NCBI GenBank assembly: GCA_021778875.1
Contig: JAJYBT010000028.1
Coordinates: 1 to 10,950, forward strand
DNA length: 10,950 nt
From: Acidobacteriota bacterium
Lineage (GTDB): Bacteria; Acidobacteriota; Terriglobia; Terriglobales; Acidobacteriaceae
Direction: 5' to 3'
A model generated the notes under the pieces. That model searched no databases, was not told the DNA's origin, and worked only from the letters and a program-made list of their open reading frames with translations. A program made the position numbers and the translations under genes. This document shows positions 1 through 6,726 of this stretch, piece after piece. Within the stretch, counting starts at the first letter, position 1; each line of letters begins with the position of its first letter.

Positions 1-120
1 AAGTTCATCCAGCAGCTCTGGCCGGATCAGGCCACCTACAAGCGCGAGGAGCAGCGCCGGTTTGAGATTCTGGTGGCGCACTGGGATCTGCCCGTCACCG
101 ACATCACACCGGAGCAGTAA
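1..120 (+). CDS. Unidentified protein, C-terminal fragment (39 codons visible)
   Basis: Reading from base 1, the plus strand is open for 39 codons and ends at TAA 118-120. The visible tail is hydrophilic and charged (it contains KREEQRRFEIL and ends in DITPEQ), with two tryptophans. It has no membrane segment and no motif I can assign to a family. The start lies outside the window. The gene converges with the epimerase-like gene, whose stop codon begins only 6 bases further on, so no separate terminator fits between them. Strong third-position G/C preference and the abrupt convergent junction support it as a real gene end. The function is unknown. Confidence 0.6.
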   Translation, partial: KFIQQLWPDQATYKREEQRRFEILVAHWDLPVTDITPEQ

Positions 121-126
121 CTGCGC

Positions 127-1110
127 TCACGCACTCCGCAGCCGCCACAGCCGCACCAGGTCTGCGGCGGCCTGTGGCCACTCCGGAAACTGAAACGCAA
201 ACCCGGCCTGCAGCAGCCGCGCCGGTGCCACGCGGCGGCTCTTCAGCACCAGCTCCGTCTCCGTGCGCAGCAGCAACGCCGCAATCTCCAGCAACGGAGC
301 CGGCACCGGCACGCCGTTCGGCACGTCCCACGCCTCGCGCAGCGCGGCCATAAACTCGCGGTTCGGCACCGCATGCGGAGCGGCCACGTTGAACACGCCC
401 TCCAGGTCCGTGCGCAGCATCAGAAAGTGCACGGCCCGCGCAAAATCCGCTTCATGAATCCACGAGACGAACTGCCGTCCGTTGCCCTGCGTTCCGCCCA
501 GGCTCAGGCGCACCATGTTTGAGAGTGTGGCAAACGCATTGCCCGGCACGGGGCTCAGCGTCAGCGCCATGCGCAGCGCCACCTTGCGCGTGCGCGGCGT
601 GGACGTTTCAAAAAATGCGGCCTCCCAGTCCTTCGCCATGCGCGCCGCAAAGTGCCATCCACGCGGCACATCCGTCTCGTTGCCGCCCAGTTGCCCCGTC
701 GCCTCGTCCATCGCGCGGTCCTGCGCGTGGCGATAGATGTTCGCCGTGGATGCATTCAGCCACACGCGCGGAGGTTCGGCCAGGTTCGCAACCACCGCGT
801 TCAGCAGCCGCGTTGTTCCAATGCGCGACGCATAGATCTCTCGCCGATTGGCTTCCGTATAGCGGCAATTCATGCTGCGCCCGGCCACATGAATGCAGAC
901 GTCTGCGCCCTCCAGATGCTCGGTCCACGGGCCAATGTGCGCGCCGTCCCAATGCACCGTTTGCCACGGAGCCGTGTACGGCAGCCGCGTCAGCACCGTT
1001 ACATGATGTCCGCATTGCTGAAAATAATGCGCCAGCATGCGGCCCACCTGTCCGCTGCCGCCGGGTAGCACAACGCGCAGCGGGCGCGGCGACAGAGATA
1101 CAGATTCCAT
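127..1110 (-). CDS. TIGR01777-family NAD(P)-binding epimerase-like protein (YfcH/SulA type)
   Basis: This 327-aa protein has an extended-SDR Rossmann fold. The N-terminal nucleotide-binding loop GGSGQVG is at residues 17-23, after a beta strand (LRVVLP). A central NASTANIY segment (119-126) sits where the family usually has SASAVGYYG. The family-typical segment with GRQFVSWIHEADFARAV is at about 211-227, followed by NVAAPHAVPNREF (241-253). The C-terminal part (about 269-320, with LVLKSRRVAPARLLQAGF) matches the DUF1731 tail that defines TIGR01777 proteins. Length is close to the family norm of about 300 aa. The physiological substrate of this family is not firmly known; NAD(P) binding is expected. 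The ATG at 1110 lies 21 bp after the stop of the upstream solenoid-like gene, so the two are probably cotranscribed; the ribosome site (AGG) is weak. The classical YxxxK pair is not seen after Y126, as is usual in this divergent family. The family call is firm and the reaction is not. Confidence 0.9.
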   Translation of the reverse strand: MESVSLSPRPLRVVLPGGSGQVGRMLAHYFQQCGHHVTVLTRLPYTAPWQTVHWDGAHIGPWTEHLEGADVCIHVAGRSMNCRYTEANRREIYASRIGTTRLLNAVVANLAEPPRVWLNASTANIYRHAQDRAMDEATGQLGGNETDVPRGWHFAARMAKDWEAAFFETSTPRTRKVALRMALTLSPVPGNAFATLSNMVRLSLGGTQGNGRQFVSWIHEADFARAVHFLMLRTDLEGVFNVAAPHAVPNREFMAALREAWDVPNGVPVPAPLLEIAALLLRTETELVLKSRRVAPARLLQAGFAFQFPEWPQAAADLVRLWRLRSA

Positions 1111-1131
1111 GAACCTAGCGTAAAGCCTGCC

Positions 1132-1686
1132 TCAGGGATGAGGCGGGGGAGGGAACGGATACCCGGCAAACATTCTGCGGCGGCGATACCCGCGCACGGC
1201 GCTGACGATGGCCACCAGAATCAGGCCCACAATCGTCAGCGGAATCAGCAGCAGCCACGCCGGCTGCACCACACGATTCCCGGCAATCGAGGCGGAGTCT
1301 GCCGCGTGCAGGCTGCCGAAGATCGCCACCACGTCATTGCCCACCGTCACGTTCTCGCCCAGGTGTACGCTGCCCACCATGCTCACCAGGTCATGCCCGA
1401 TCGACGTGTTGTCCGCCGCGCGCACGCTGCCGAAAAAGTTTACAATGTCGTGATTCGCATGGCCGTTGATGCGCACATTGCCGAAAAAGACAACGATGTC
1501 GTGATCGACCGTGCCCTCCACCTGCACGCTGCAGAAGAAGCACACCGCATCGTGAATCGACTCTCCCGGCGAGACGCGGATCGTGCTGCCGAACTGAACT
1601 TCATCGCGGGCCGCGTGGGCGGAGATGGACATGCAGGCGCAGGCCGCGAACAGGAGACAACTGGCGAGAATGCGTGTGAGTTTCAT
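1132..1686 (-). CDS. Exported beta-solenoid-like repeat protein with C-terminal membrane anchor
   Basis: This is a 184-aa protein. Residues 1-25 form a signal peptide (charged start, hydrophobic core, cleavage near SAHA-AR). Residues 45-139 contain five tandem units of 17-19 residues, each starting H/N-D-hydrophobic-V and continuing FFGxV or similar; the HD/ND pairs are at 45, 62, 79, 98 and 117, and a partial unit GNRVV follows at 136. The pattern suggests a short beta-solenoid like bactofilin or polymer-forming proteins, but I cannot assign it to a named family. A transmembrane helix at about 143-164 is followed by YRRRR and a proline-rich tail (FPPPPHP). This predicts a periplasmic repeat domain with its C-terminus in the cytoplasm. 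The first unit has cysteines at 49 and 52 (CFFC) where later units have FFG. The start ATG has GAGGA 4-6 bases upstream. It probably heads a two-gene operon with the epimerase-like gene. The role is unknown; an envelope scaffold is a guess. Confidence 0.75.
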   Translation of the reverse strand: MKLTRILASCLLFAACACMSISAHAARDEVQFGSTIRVSPGESIHDAVCFFCSVQVEGTVDHDIVVFFGNVRINGHANHDIVNFFGSVRAADNTSIGHDLVSMVGSVHLGENVTVGNDVVAIFGSLHAADSASIAGNRVVQPAWLLLIPLTIVGLILVAIVSAVRGYRRRRMFAGYPFPPPPHP

Positions 1687-1745
1687 AGTTCCTCATCCCG
1701 CTGTACGCATCGACCTTGCGAATAGTTCCGGCCAGATTGCACGAG

Positions 1746-1769
1746 CCGGGTCACAGCCCGGGTCACAGC
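1746..1769. repeat. Perfect 12-bp tandem repeat (CCGGGTCACAGC x2)
   Basis: Two adjacent exact copies, 1746-1757 and 1758-1769, lie in the 117-bp gap between the HAD gene and the solenoid-like gene, 60-83 bp upstream of the latter's start. Their position in the probable promoter region would suit a repeated regulator-binding site. A chance duplication is equally possible. I see no clear -35/-10 pair around them. Confidence 0.5.
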
Positions 1770-1803
1770 GAGGTACGGCCAATAGTGTACGCTTTCCGCC
1801 GTG

Positions 1804-2538
1804 CTACGATTGCAGGCCGATCCGCTCGGGCGTCAGCGCCTCTGTCCAGTCCACGGGTGAGTCCACCAGAATGTCCGGCGGCACGGCCTGCAGCGTCTCC
1901 GGAGACAGGCCAAAGGTACAGCCCAGTGCCCAGGCTCCTGCATTGCGCGCCGTCTGCACGTCCACCTGGCTATCGCCAATCATGATCGTCTCGTCCGGGC
2001 GCGCGCCAGCCTCCTGCATCAGCGCATACAGGCCCTCCGGGTCGGGCTTCTTGGTGGAAAAGCTGTTGCCGCCGTAGATGTTCAGGAAGTAGGGCGCCAG
2101 TCCCAGCGCCTCGCAGATTGCCTTGGCCGGGCGCACAGGCTTGTTCGTCAGCACAGCCATGGAGCGGGCCGTCGCGCCGGGCTGGTCGTGCACCGTGCGC
2201 AGTGCGCCCAGCGCCTCCAGCACGCCCTCATACGCGTACGTGTAGTCCAGTTTGTGTTCGCGATAGTAGTCCAGAAAGTACGCATGCGCTTGCGCAAGAA
2301 ACGCCTCATCCACATGTGCGCCGTTTCCGGCCACCAGCGCCCGGCGCACCAGCATCAGCGCGCCATTGCCGATAAAGCCCGCAATCTCCGCATCCGGCAA
2401 AGTCGGGCGGCCAAAATGGACCAGCGTGGCATTCACGCTGTTGCAAAGGTCCTGCGCAGAGTCGATCAGCGTGCCGTCCAGGTCAAAGACAAGCAGCTTC
2501 AAAGAGTCGACAGGCACAGGGCGAAGAACACGAATCAT
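1804..2538 (-). CDS. gph: HAD-superfamily phosphatase, phosphoglycolate phosphatase-like
   Basis: This 244-aa protein carries all four HAD motifs. Motif I is FDLDGT, with nucleophile D19 and acid/base D21. Motif II is VLTNKP, with T131. Motif III is the lysine in STKKPDPE (K163/K164). Motif IV is MIGDSQVDVQTA, with D189 and D193. The helical cap between motifs I and II (about 27-110) makes it subfamily IA. The cap has FIGNGALMLVRRAL, which resembles phosphoglycolate phosphatases (Gph: 2-phosphoglycolate to glycolate plus phosphate, a repair step for DNA 3'-phosphoglycolate or photorespiration-type by-products). A soluble cytoplasmic enzyme is expected. The ATG at 2538 is preceded by GGAAGC, and the DLDGT motif lies 18 residues in, a slightly long N-terminus. 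It lies 66 bp after the GH79 stop, separated by a strong stem-loop. The exact substrate cannot be fixed from sequence; a broad-range HAD-IA phosphatase is the alternative. Confidence 0.85.
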   Translation of the reverse strand: MIRVLRPVPVDSLKLLVFDLDGTLIDSAQDLCNSVNATLVHFGRPTLPDAEIAGFIGNGALMLVRRALVAGNGAHVDEAFLAQAHAYFLDYYREHKLDYTYAYEGVLEALGALRTVHDQPGATARSMAVLTNKPVRPAKAICEALGLAPYFLNIYGGNSFSTKKPDPEGLYALMQEAGARPDETIMIGDSQVDVQTARNAGAWALGCTFGLSPETLQAVPPDILVDSPVDWTEALTPERIGLQS

Positions 2539-2567
2539 GCTTCCAGTTTAAAGCGACGGAAGCCATT

Positions 2568-2598
2568 CCGCGACCGCGTGCCCGGCCCGTGGTCGCGG
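2568..2598 (-). other. Strong GC-rich stem-loop between the GH79 and HAD genes
   Basis: CCGCGACC at 2568-2575 pairs with GGTCGCGG at 2591-2598, and the stem can be lengthened inward (2577-2578 with 2588-2589). It lies just after the GH79 stop in the direction of transcription. No T-run follows it on the minus strand, so it is not a standard intrinsic terminator. It could attenuate read-through or protect the 3' end of the GH79 message. Confidence 0.5.
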
Positions 2599-2604
2599 CC
2601 CCGC

Positions 2605-4197
2605 TCAGCGGCAGGCTTTGTTCTGTGCTTCCGGTATGGCAAAAAACGTGATGCTCTCCGCCGCCAGCGCAGCGTTGCCCGCGTGTTCCGGCGCTCCCGC
2701 CATGGCAGGCAGATCGCCACCCGCCGTCAGCTTCAGCTCGGCTCCGTTCAGCTTCACCGTCGAGTCCATCAGATTGTCTGCCGTCAGGCTGTAACGCTCG
2801 GCACTGGCGGGCAGCGCCAGCTCGCGCGCCGCCGTACGGCTTGCGTTAATGGCCAGCACCGCAACGCCTCCCGCATGTCCGCGCAGGCAGTGCGCATACA
2901 CGTAGAGGTCCGGCGTTGTGGCGGCGCCGGCATCCAGCACCTTGGTCCCCATCAGCCTGCGCCACAGCACGGCGCTCCAGTAGTTCGGCCGGGGCGTCAT
3001 CGTCTCACCGTTGATCAGCGCGTAGTCGCTGGAGGCAAGCGTATTGTGCATCACCACCTTCACGCCCTTCCTGGCCAGCGTGCCCAGCTGGTTCAGATAG
3101 CGGAAGGAGTCCATGAAATCGGATGCCCACGGATTTCCTCCGCAGGCCGCCTCGCCCGTCTCCGTCAGCCACATCGGTTTGCCCGGTTCAAAGCGGTCGC
3201 GCAGCGCAGCGTAAAAAGCCTCATCACGATCCGTGCGGAAGAGCCACTCCTCTGCCAGCGCTTCCTCGGGCGATGTCTGCGAAGCTGGTCCTAGCATCGT
3301 GCAGCGCTTTGAAACGGCTCCATAAAAGTGGTACGAGAAGGCGTCCAACCCCGGACCTTCCGCCTTCAGCATGTCCTCCGAGTGGAGCATCTGCGCGTTT
3401 GGGAAGCCCGCGGACAGCGCGCCCACTTCGGCCACGGAACTCGGTCCCAGCACAATCATCTTCGGCGCGGCCTTCTTCACAAAGGCATCAAAGACGCGAA
3501 AATCGCGTCCGTACGCCGCCGCGTCATAGCCCTGCGGAGCGCCGCCCATCGAGGCGAATGTCGGCTCGTTGAACATCTCCGCTGCGGCAATGCTGCCTCC
3601 GATGCTCTTCGTGTATTGCAGCAGCTTGGTGGCCTCCACCGGAGTCCACACGCCATTCGCATCCCGCACGCCTGCGCTGATGGCAAATGAGCTGACAACC
3701 TGCGCGTTCACCGCGCGCGCAAAGTCGATTACGCCGCGCCACTCCTGCCGCGTCAGCACGCCGTTGAATCCCTTGGGTGGCGTGGCCGGAGCTGGCGCAT
3801 CGGAGTCCTGAAAATATGTCGAGTTGGCCCACGTGCCACTCACACGCACATACGCCGGCCCTAGTGCCGCTGCCATCTTGCGCAGCCGTGCGTTGCCCAG
3901 GTCAATGGGAGGACGATAACGAAAGGCCGTGGCCGCCAGTCCGCCCGGATTCGCTTGCGCAGCGTGCGCCGGATCCTCGGTCTTCGCATCGTAGGGCGCC
4001 CAGAACCGTCCGCCGGTCACTTCCACCATCTCAATGTTGTAGGACTGATACCGCTCACTCACCGTGCCCACGACGGGCATCGTTGCAGGCGAAAGCTTGA
4101 CTGCCTGCGCCCTGGCCGCCGATGGCGCAACCAATACGATGGCAAGTGTGAGCAGCGCAGTGCTCACGCGAAAGGGATTCGCAACAGATTGCGTCAT
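2605..4197 (-). CDS. Secreted glycoside hydrolase family 79, heparanase-like (endo-)beta-glucuronidase
   Basis: This 530-aa protein has a signal peptide (1-30, cleavage near AARA-QA). From recalled human heparanase, several landmarks line up. LGPAYVRVSGTWAN (112-125) matches the first barrel strand. FNEPTF holds the likely acid/base E211. DAFSYHFYG is at 285-293. MWLTETGEAACGG holds the likely nucleophile E346. A long stretch from about 367 matches LNQLGTLARKGVKVVMHNTL, then PNYWSAVLWRRLMGTKVL (404-421). The C-terminal beta-sandwich contains VKLNGAELKL and DLP, and the protein ends in KACR, like heparanase's VAACI end. Clan GH-A retaining hydrolysis of beta-glucuronic acid linkages is expected, in the periplasm or outside the cell. 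There is no long internal linker like the one excised from human heparanase. The ATG at 4197 is chosen over a TTG 15 bases upstream because CGGAG sits 5 bases before it and would fall inside the longer reading. It stands alone after a terminator and has its own upstream region. The substrate (plant, microbial or animal glycan) is unknown. Confidence 0.85.
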   Translation of the reverse strand: MTQSVANPFRVSTALLTLAIVLVAPSAARAQAVKLSPATMPVVGTVSERYQSYNIEMVEVTGGRFWAPYDAKTEDPAHAAQANPGGLAATAFRYRPPIDLGNARLRKMAAALGPAYVRVSGTWANSTYFQDSDAPAPATPPKGFNGVLTRQEWRGVIDFARAVNAQVVSSFAISAGVRDANGVWTPVEATKLLQYTKSIGGSIAAAEMFNEPTFASMGGAPQGYDAAAYGRDFRVFDAFVKKAAPKMIVLGPSSVAEVGALSAGFPNAQMLHSEDMLKAEGPGLDAFSYHFYGAVSKRCTMLGPASQTSPEEALAEEWLFRTDRDEAFYAALRDRFEPGKPMWLTETGEAACGGNPWASDFMDSFRYLNQLGTLARKGVKVVMHNTLASSDYALINGETMTPRPNYWSAVLWRRLMGTKVLDAGAATTPDLYVYAHCLRGHAGGVAVLAINASRTAARELALPASAERYSLTADNLMDSTVKLNGAELKLTAGGDLPAMAGAPEHAGNAALAAESITFFAIPEAQNKACR

Positions 4198-4330
4198 GGC
4201 AACTCCGCACAAACAGAACTCTCCGCACCCGGTTACACCTGGCGCGAAGGCATGCAGCAGGATTTAGTCCAACACTGTAGTTGGTGCGTGTTGTCCCATG
4301 CAAATGCGGAGATGCGGAGCGGGGAAGTGC
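4198..4330 (-). promoter_or_regulatory. Probable promoter/leader region of the GH79 gene
   Basis: This stretch lies between the terminator of the upstream gene and the GH79 start, so a promoter is expected here. A weak candidate on the minus strand is TTGCAT, an 18-base spacer, then TACAGT. Competing inverted repeats overlap it: CCAAC 4269-4273 with GTTGG 4280-4284, and CAACAC 4270-4275 with GTGTTG 4288-4293. An exact 8-bp tandem repeat, ATGCGGAG, is at 4304-4319. The promoter match is poor and the repeats may only mark a regulator site. Confidence 0.3.
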
Positions 4331-4336
4331 AAACAC

Positions 4337-4379
4337 AAAAAGTGGCGAGGCTCGCCCTTGGTATCGCACAAGCCTCGCC
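4337..4379 (-). terminator. Intrinsic terminator of the DUF4097-type gene
   Basis: On the minus strand, starting 10 bases after the stop codon at 4389, a perfect 9-bp stem (GGCGAGGCT 4371-4379 read on the minus strand, with its partner at 4344-4352) is followed within two bases by TTTTT (plus-strand A-run 4337-4341). This is a standard stem plus T-tract. The 18-nt loop is rather large. It separates the adaptor/DUF4097 operon from the GH79 gene. Confidence 0.7.
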
Positions 4380-4388
4380 GAGGAGGAC

Positions 4389-5219
4389 TCAGTGAATGCG
4401 AATGTCGCCGGAGCCCGTCTGAATGCGTACCGTCGGGCCGCCACCGTTGATCTTGCCGATCACGTGATGACGGCTTGAAGATCCCTGCGTCACCATTTCG
4501 CGATCCGAATGAATGTTGCCCGAGCCCGTCGATGCATCCAGCAGAAAGCCCGTATTTCCCGGCGTCATCTCCACGCTTCCTGAGCCGGTTTCCAGATGCC
4601 ACGAATTGATCGGCGATCCGCTCACCCGGATGTCGCCGGAGCCCGTTCCTGCGCGCAGGCTGCCGTGCACGTTGCGCAGCTCAATCTTCCCTGAGCCGGT
4701 CTGTGCCTTCACATCGCCTTCACCCGTCTGCTCGGCCACAATATCGCCCGATCCCGTGTTCACCATAAAGCTGCCGTGCAGCCCGGTTGCCTCAATGCTT
4801 CCGGACCCAGTGGAGAGCTTCGCATTATCGCCAACGCCGTCATCGTGGATGTCGCCCGAGCCCGAGCTGGTCTCCAGAAACGCATCAGCGGGCGCCTGAA
4901 CCTCATAGTCGATGCTGATGTTGTGCAGATTCATGCGGCGCATCCCAACGCGAATAATGTTCCCCGTCTGCTCAATCGGCGGATTGGATGCAATTGCCCG
5001 CACATCCGCGTCATTCGCGCCCCAGTGCGAGCGCACATGCCCCACAATGTGCACCTGATTGCCCGCTCCGCGCGACAGATGAATGCTGCCCGCGCCCGTC
5101 GCCACGTGCAGTTCCACGCGTCCGTTTACCTGCATCGTGCGTTCAAACGTGGCGTCTGCCGCCAGCGCCGGGATGGCAGCAATCGCCAGTGCCATAGCTG
5201 CCAGAATGAAATGTCTCAT
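4389..5219 (-). CDS. Exported DUF4097-type beta-repeat protein
   Basis: This 276-aa protein has a signal peptide (1-20, cleavage near ALA-AD). The mature part is built of about ten copies of a TGSGDI/TGSGSI-type motif, each roughly 15-25 residues apart (TGAGSI, SGSGDI, TGSGSI, TGSGDI, TGEGDV, TGSGKI, TGSGDI, TGSGSV, TGSGNI, TGSGDI). This is the signature of DUF4097 or 'putative adhesin' proteins, which are predicted to fold as a right-handed beta-solenoid. There is no anchor, so it is probably periplasmic or released. The start is the ATG at 5219, which has AGGAA upstream in the correct position; an in-frame TTG 12 bases earlier includes that ribosome site and is rejected. It lies 56 bp after the adaptor stop, so the two are probably an operon. 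DUF4097 members have no settled function; adhesion or envelope-stress roles are guesses. Confidence 0.8.
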   Translation of the reverse strand: MRHFILAAMALAIAAIPALAADATFERTMQVNGRVELHVATGAGSIHLSRGAGNQVHIVGHVRSHWGANDADVRAIASNPPIEQTGNIIRVGMRRMNLHNISIDYEVQAPADAFLETSSGSGDIHDDGVGDNAKLSTGSGSIEATGLHGSFMVNTGSGDIVAEQTGEGDVKAQTGSGKIELRNVHGSLRAGTGSGDIRVSGSPINSWHLETGSGSVEMTPGNTGFLLDASTGSGNIHSDREMVTQGSSSRHHVIGKINGGGPTVRIQTGSGDIRIH

Positions 5220-5275
5220 AGCGTTCCTCAATTCGGGTTCACAGCCCCAGTCTTCTACCTTTACATCTGCTTCGC

Positions 5276-6478
5276 TTACTGTTGCAGCACAACCTCGTCG
5301 CCTTCTTTCAGCCCGCTCACAACCTCTGTCACCGATCCGTTCGACAGGCCCACCTTGATCGGAACCTTGCGCGTGCCTTCCTTCTGGTTGCGATCCGGCA
5401 CGTCTACAAAGGCGTTCTTCTGGTTGTCATAGCTCACCGCATTCTCCGGCACGGTCAGCACGCCCTTGTGCTCATCCAGCAGGATCTCCGCGTTCGCCGT
5501 CATATTGGCCTTCAACTCTCCGCCGGGATTGTCAATCGAGACGCGCACCTCAAACGTGGTCACGTTGTCCTTCTCCACGCCAAGCGGCGCAATCTTGGTC
5601 ACCTTGCCGTGAAACACGCGGTCGCGGAAGCTCTCCACCTTGATGCGCGCAGCCTGGCCCATGTACACGTGCGCAATGTCGGCCTCGTCCACCTTGCCCT
5701 GCACATACACCTGCGTGGTGTCGCCCTCCGTCATCACCAGCGTGGCCGTCGAGCCCAGCACCAGGATCGAGCTCACCGCGTCGCCAATCTCCACATCGCG
5801 CGACAGGATCACGCCGTCCATCGGCGCAACAATCGTGGTGTAGCTCAGCTGTTCTTCCAGTTGCTTCAGGCTTGCCTGGCTCTGCATCACCTCGGCGCGC
5901 GCCTGCTTCAGCTTGGCCATGTCCACGCCAATCTGCGCGTGGGCCGCGTCGCGCTTGTTCAGCGCGGCCAGGTAGGCGCGGTTGGCATCGTCCAGCGCCT
6001 GCTGGCTTACCACGCCCTCGGTCGCCATCTGCTTGTTGCGGTCCAGCGTGGCCTTGTACATCGGCAGGTCGGGCGCGGCCGCGTTCACCTTGTCCTGCTC
6101 AATGTTCGCCAGATACGTGGCCACGTTGGCCTCTGCCGCCGCCAGTTGCGCCCGCTGCGCCTCCACCTGCGCCAGAATCTCCTGCTGGTCAAGCTGCGCC
6201 AGCGGCTGGCCCTTGCGCACGCGGTTGTTGATGTCCACGTACAGCTTCTCCACAATGCCTGAGGCCTTGGACTTCACCTCAACCTTGGTAATCGGCTGAA
6301 TCTTGCCCGTGGCAACCACTGAGCGCGCCACGTCTCCGCGCGTCGCCTTGGCAATGCGATTCGGATCGATCTGCGTGCCTTTCACCAGCCGCGCCGCCAT
6401 AATGCCAAGCACCACCACAACAAGGACTGCGGCAATGCCCAGCCATACCCAGAACTTCTTTCCTTTTCGCGCAGCCAT
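5276..6478 (-). CDS. HlyD/MacA-type periplasmic adaptor subunit (membrane fusion protein)
   Basis: This 400-aa protein begins with a basic stretch (ARKGKK) and a single N-terminal membrane helix at about 9-31, so it is inner-membrane anchored with a periplasmic body. The order of parts is typical of MacA/RND adaptors. The first lipoyl half (about 62-99) contains VEVKSKASGIVEKLYVD and VRKGQPLAQLD. A long alpha-hairpin coiled coil (about 100-212) is rich in Ala, Gln and Lys. The second lipoyl half contains TTIVAPMDGVILSRDVEIGD (214-233). Beta-barrel and membrane-proximal domains follow, with LTVPENAV (341-348) and LKEGDEVVL near the end. Such adaptors link an inner-membrane ABC or RND pump to a TolC-like channel. 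Length fits MacA-like proteins. The start ATG has GGGAGGT 5 bases upstream. No ATPase, permease or TolC gene adjoins it in this window; the next gene is the DUF4097-type protein. The substrate is unknown. Confidence 0.88.
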   Translation of the reverse strand: MAARKGKKFWVWLGIAAVLVVVVLGIMAARLVKGTQIDPNRIAKATRGDVARSVVATGKIQPITKVEVKSKASGIVEKLYVDINNRVRKGQPLAQLDQQEILAQVEAQRAQLAAAEANVATYLANIEQDKVNAAAPDLPMYKATLDRNKQMATEGVVSQQALDDANRAYLAALNKRDAAHAQIGVDMAKLKQARAEVMQSQASLKQLEEQLSYTTIVAPMDGVILSRDVEIGDAVSSILVLGSTATLVMTEGDTTQVYVQGKVDEADIAHVYMGQAARIKVESFRDRVFHGKVTKIAPLGVEKDNVTTFEVRVSIDNPGGELKANMTANAEILLDEHKGVLTVPENAVSYDNQKNAFVDVPDRNQKEGTRKVPIKVGLSNGSVTEVVSGLKEGDEVVLQQ

Positions 6479-6726
6479 CTGGCACCTCCCGGATTATGCA
6501 GGGAGAACGTGCTCCCGGCGGGTTGCAGGAATCAAGGGATCAGGCCAACTCGTAACGTGGATTGCACTCCACGCAACCGACTCGCGGTGCCGGCTATCCC
6601 ACTCCGTCATCAACCACTGCATGCCCATACGCAGCCATCTGCCGGTTGGTTCCCGCAACTTGTGCTCAGCCCGATCCTCCGTTCCAACCAGCCCCCAGCC
6701 TCGTCCGAGCAAACTCAAGGAGTGCT
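6479..6726. promoter_or_regulatory. Divergent intergenic region between the adaptor and CNNM/CorC genes
   Basis: This 248-bp gap separates two diverging genes and must hold at least one promoter in each direction. It contains a near-palindrome (6501-6516) close to the adaptor start and a small perfect hairpin, CGTGGA/TCCACG, at 6556-6573 with a 6-base loop. I see no convincing -35/-10 pair on either strand. The plus-strand frame is open through much of it, but the strong AAGGAG site just before 6727 argues that this part is leader, not coding. Confidence 0.5.
6501..6516. promoter_or_regulatory. 16-bp near-palindrome upstream of the adaptor gene
   Basis: GGGAGAACGTGCTCCC is symmetric about a central ACGT, with one mismatched pair. 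It lies 22 bp upstream of the adaptor start codon, where a repressor site or a leader hairpin could act on adaptor expression. The regulator is unknown. Confidence 0.35.

Noticed and set aside
2188..3294. Long plus-strand open frame (368 codons) across the HAD and GH79 genes
   Set aside because: Its translation is rich in Arg, His and Gln with no recognisable motif, and it lies antisense to two genes with clear catalytic motifs. Such shadows are usual in GC-rich DNA.
4389..5219. Regular short DNA repeats that could resemble a CRISPR or tandem-repeat array
   Set aside because: The repeats encode the TGSGDI protein motif, are imperfect and in frame, and have no uniform spacers.
5282..6262. Long plus-strand open frame (326 codons) antisense to the adaptor
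   Set aside because: The composition is Leu/His/Arg-rich low-complexity and mirrors the codon bias of the adaptor gene; it has no motif.
6493..6498. CATAAT on the minus strand as a -10 box for the adaptor gene
   Set aside because: No -35 lies at the right distance, and the start would fall within the ribosome-binding region, leaving almost no leader.
6562..6726. N-terminal extension of the CNNM/CorC protein by 55 codons
   Set aside because: It begins at TTG without a ribosome site and has a composition unlike the family. A strong AAGGAG precedes the ATG at 6727, which gives the expected N-terminus.
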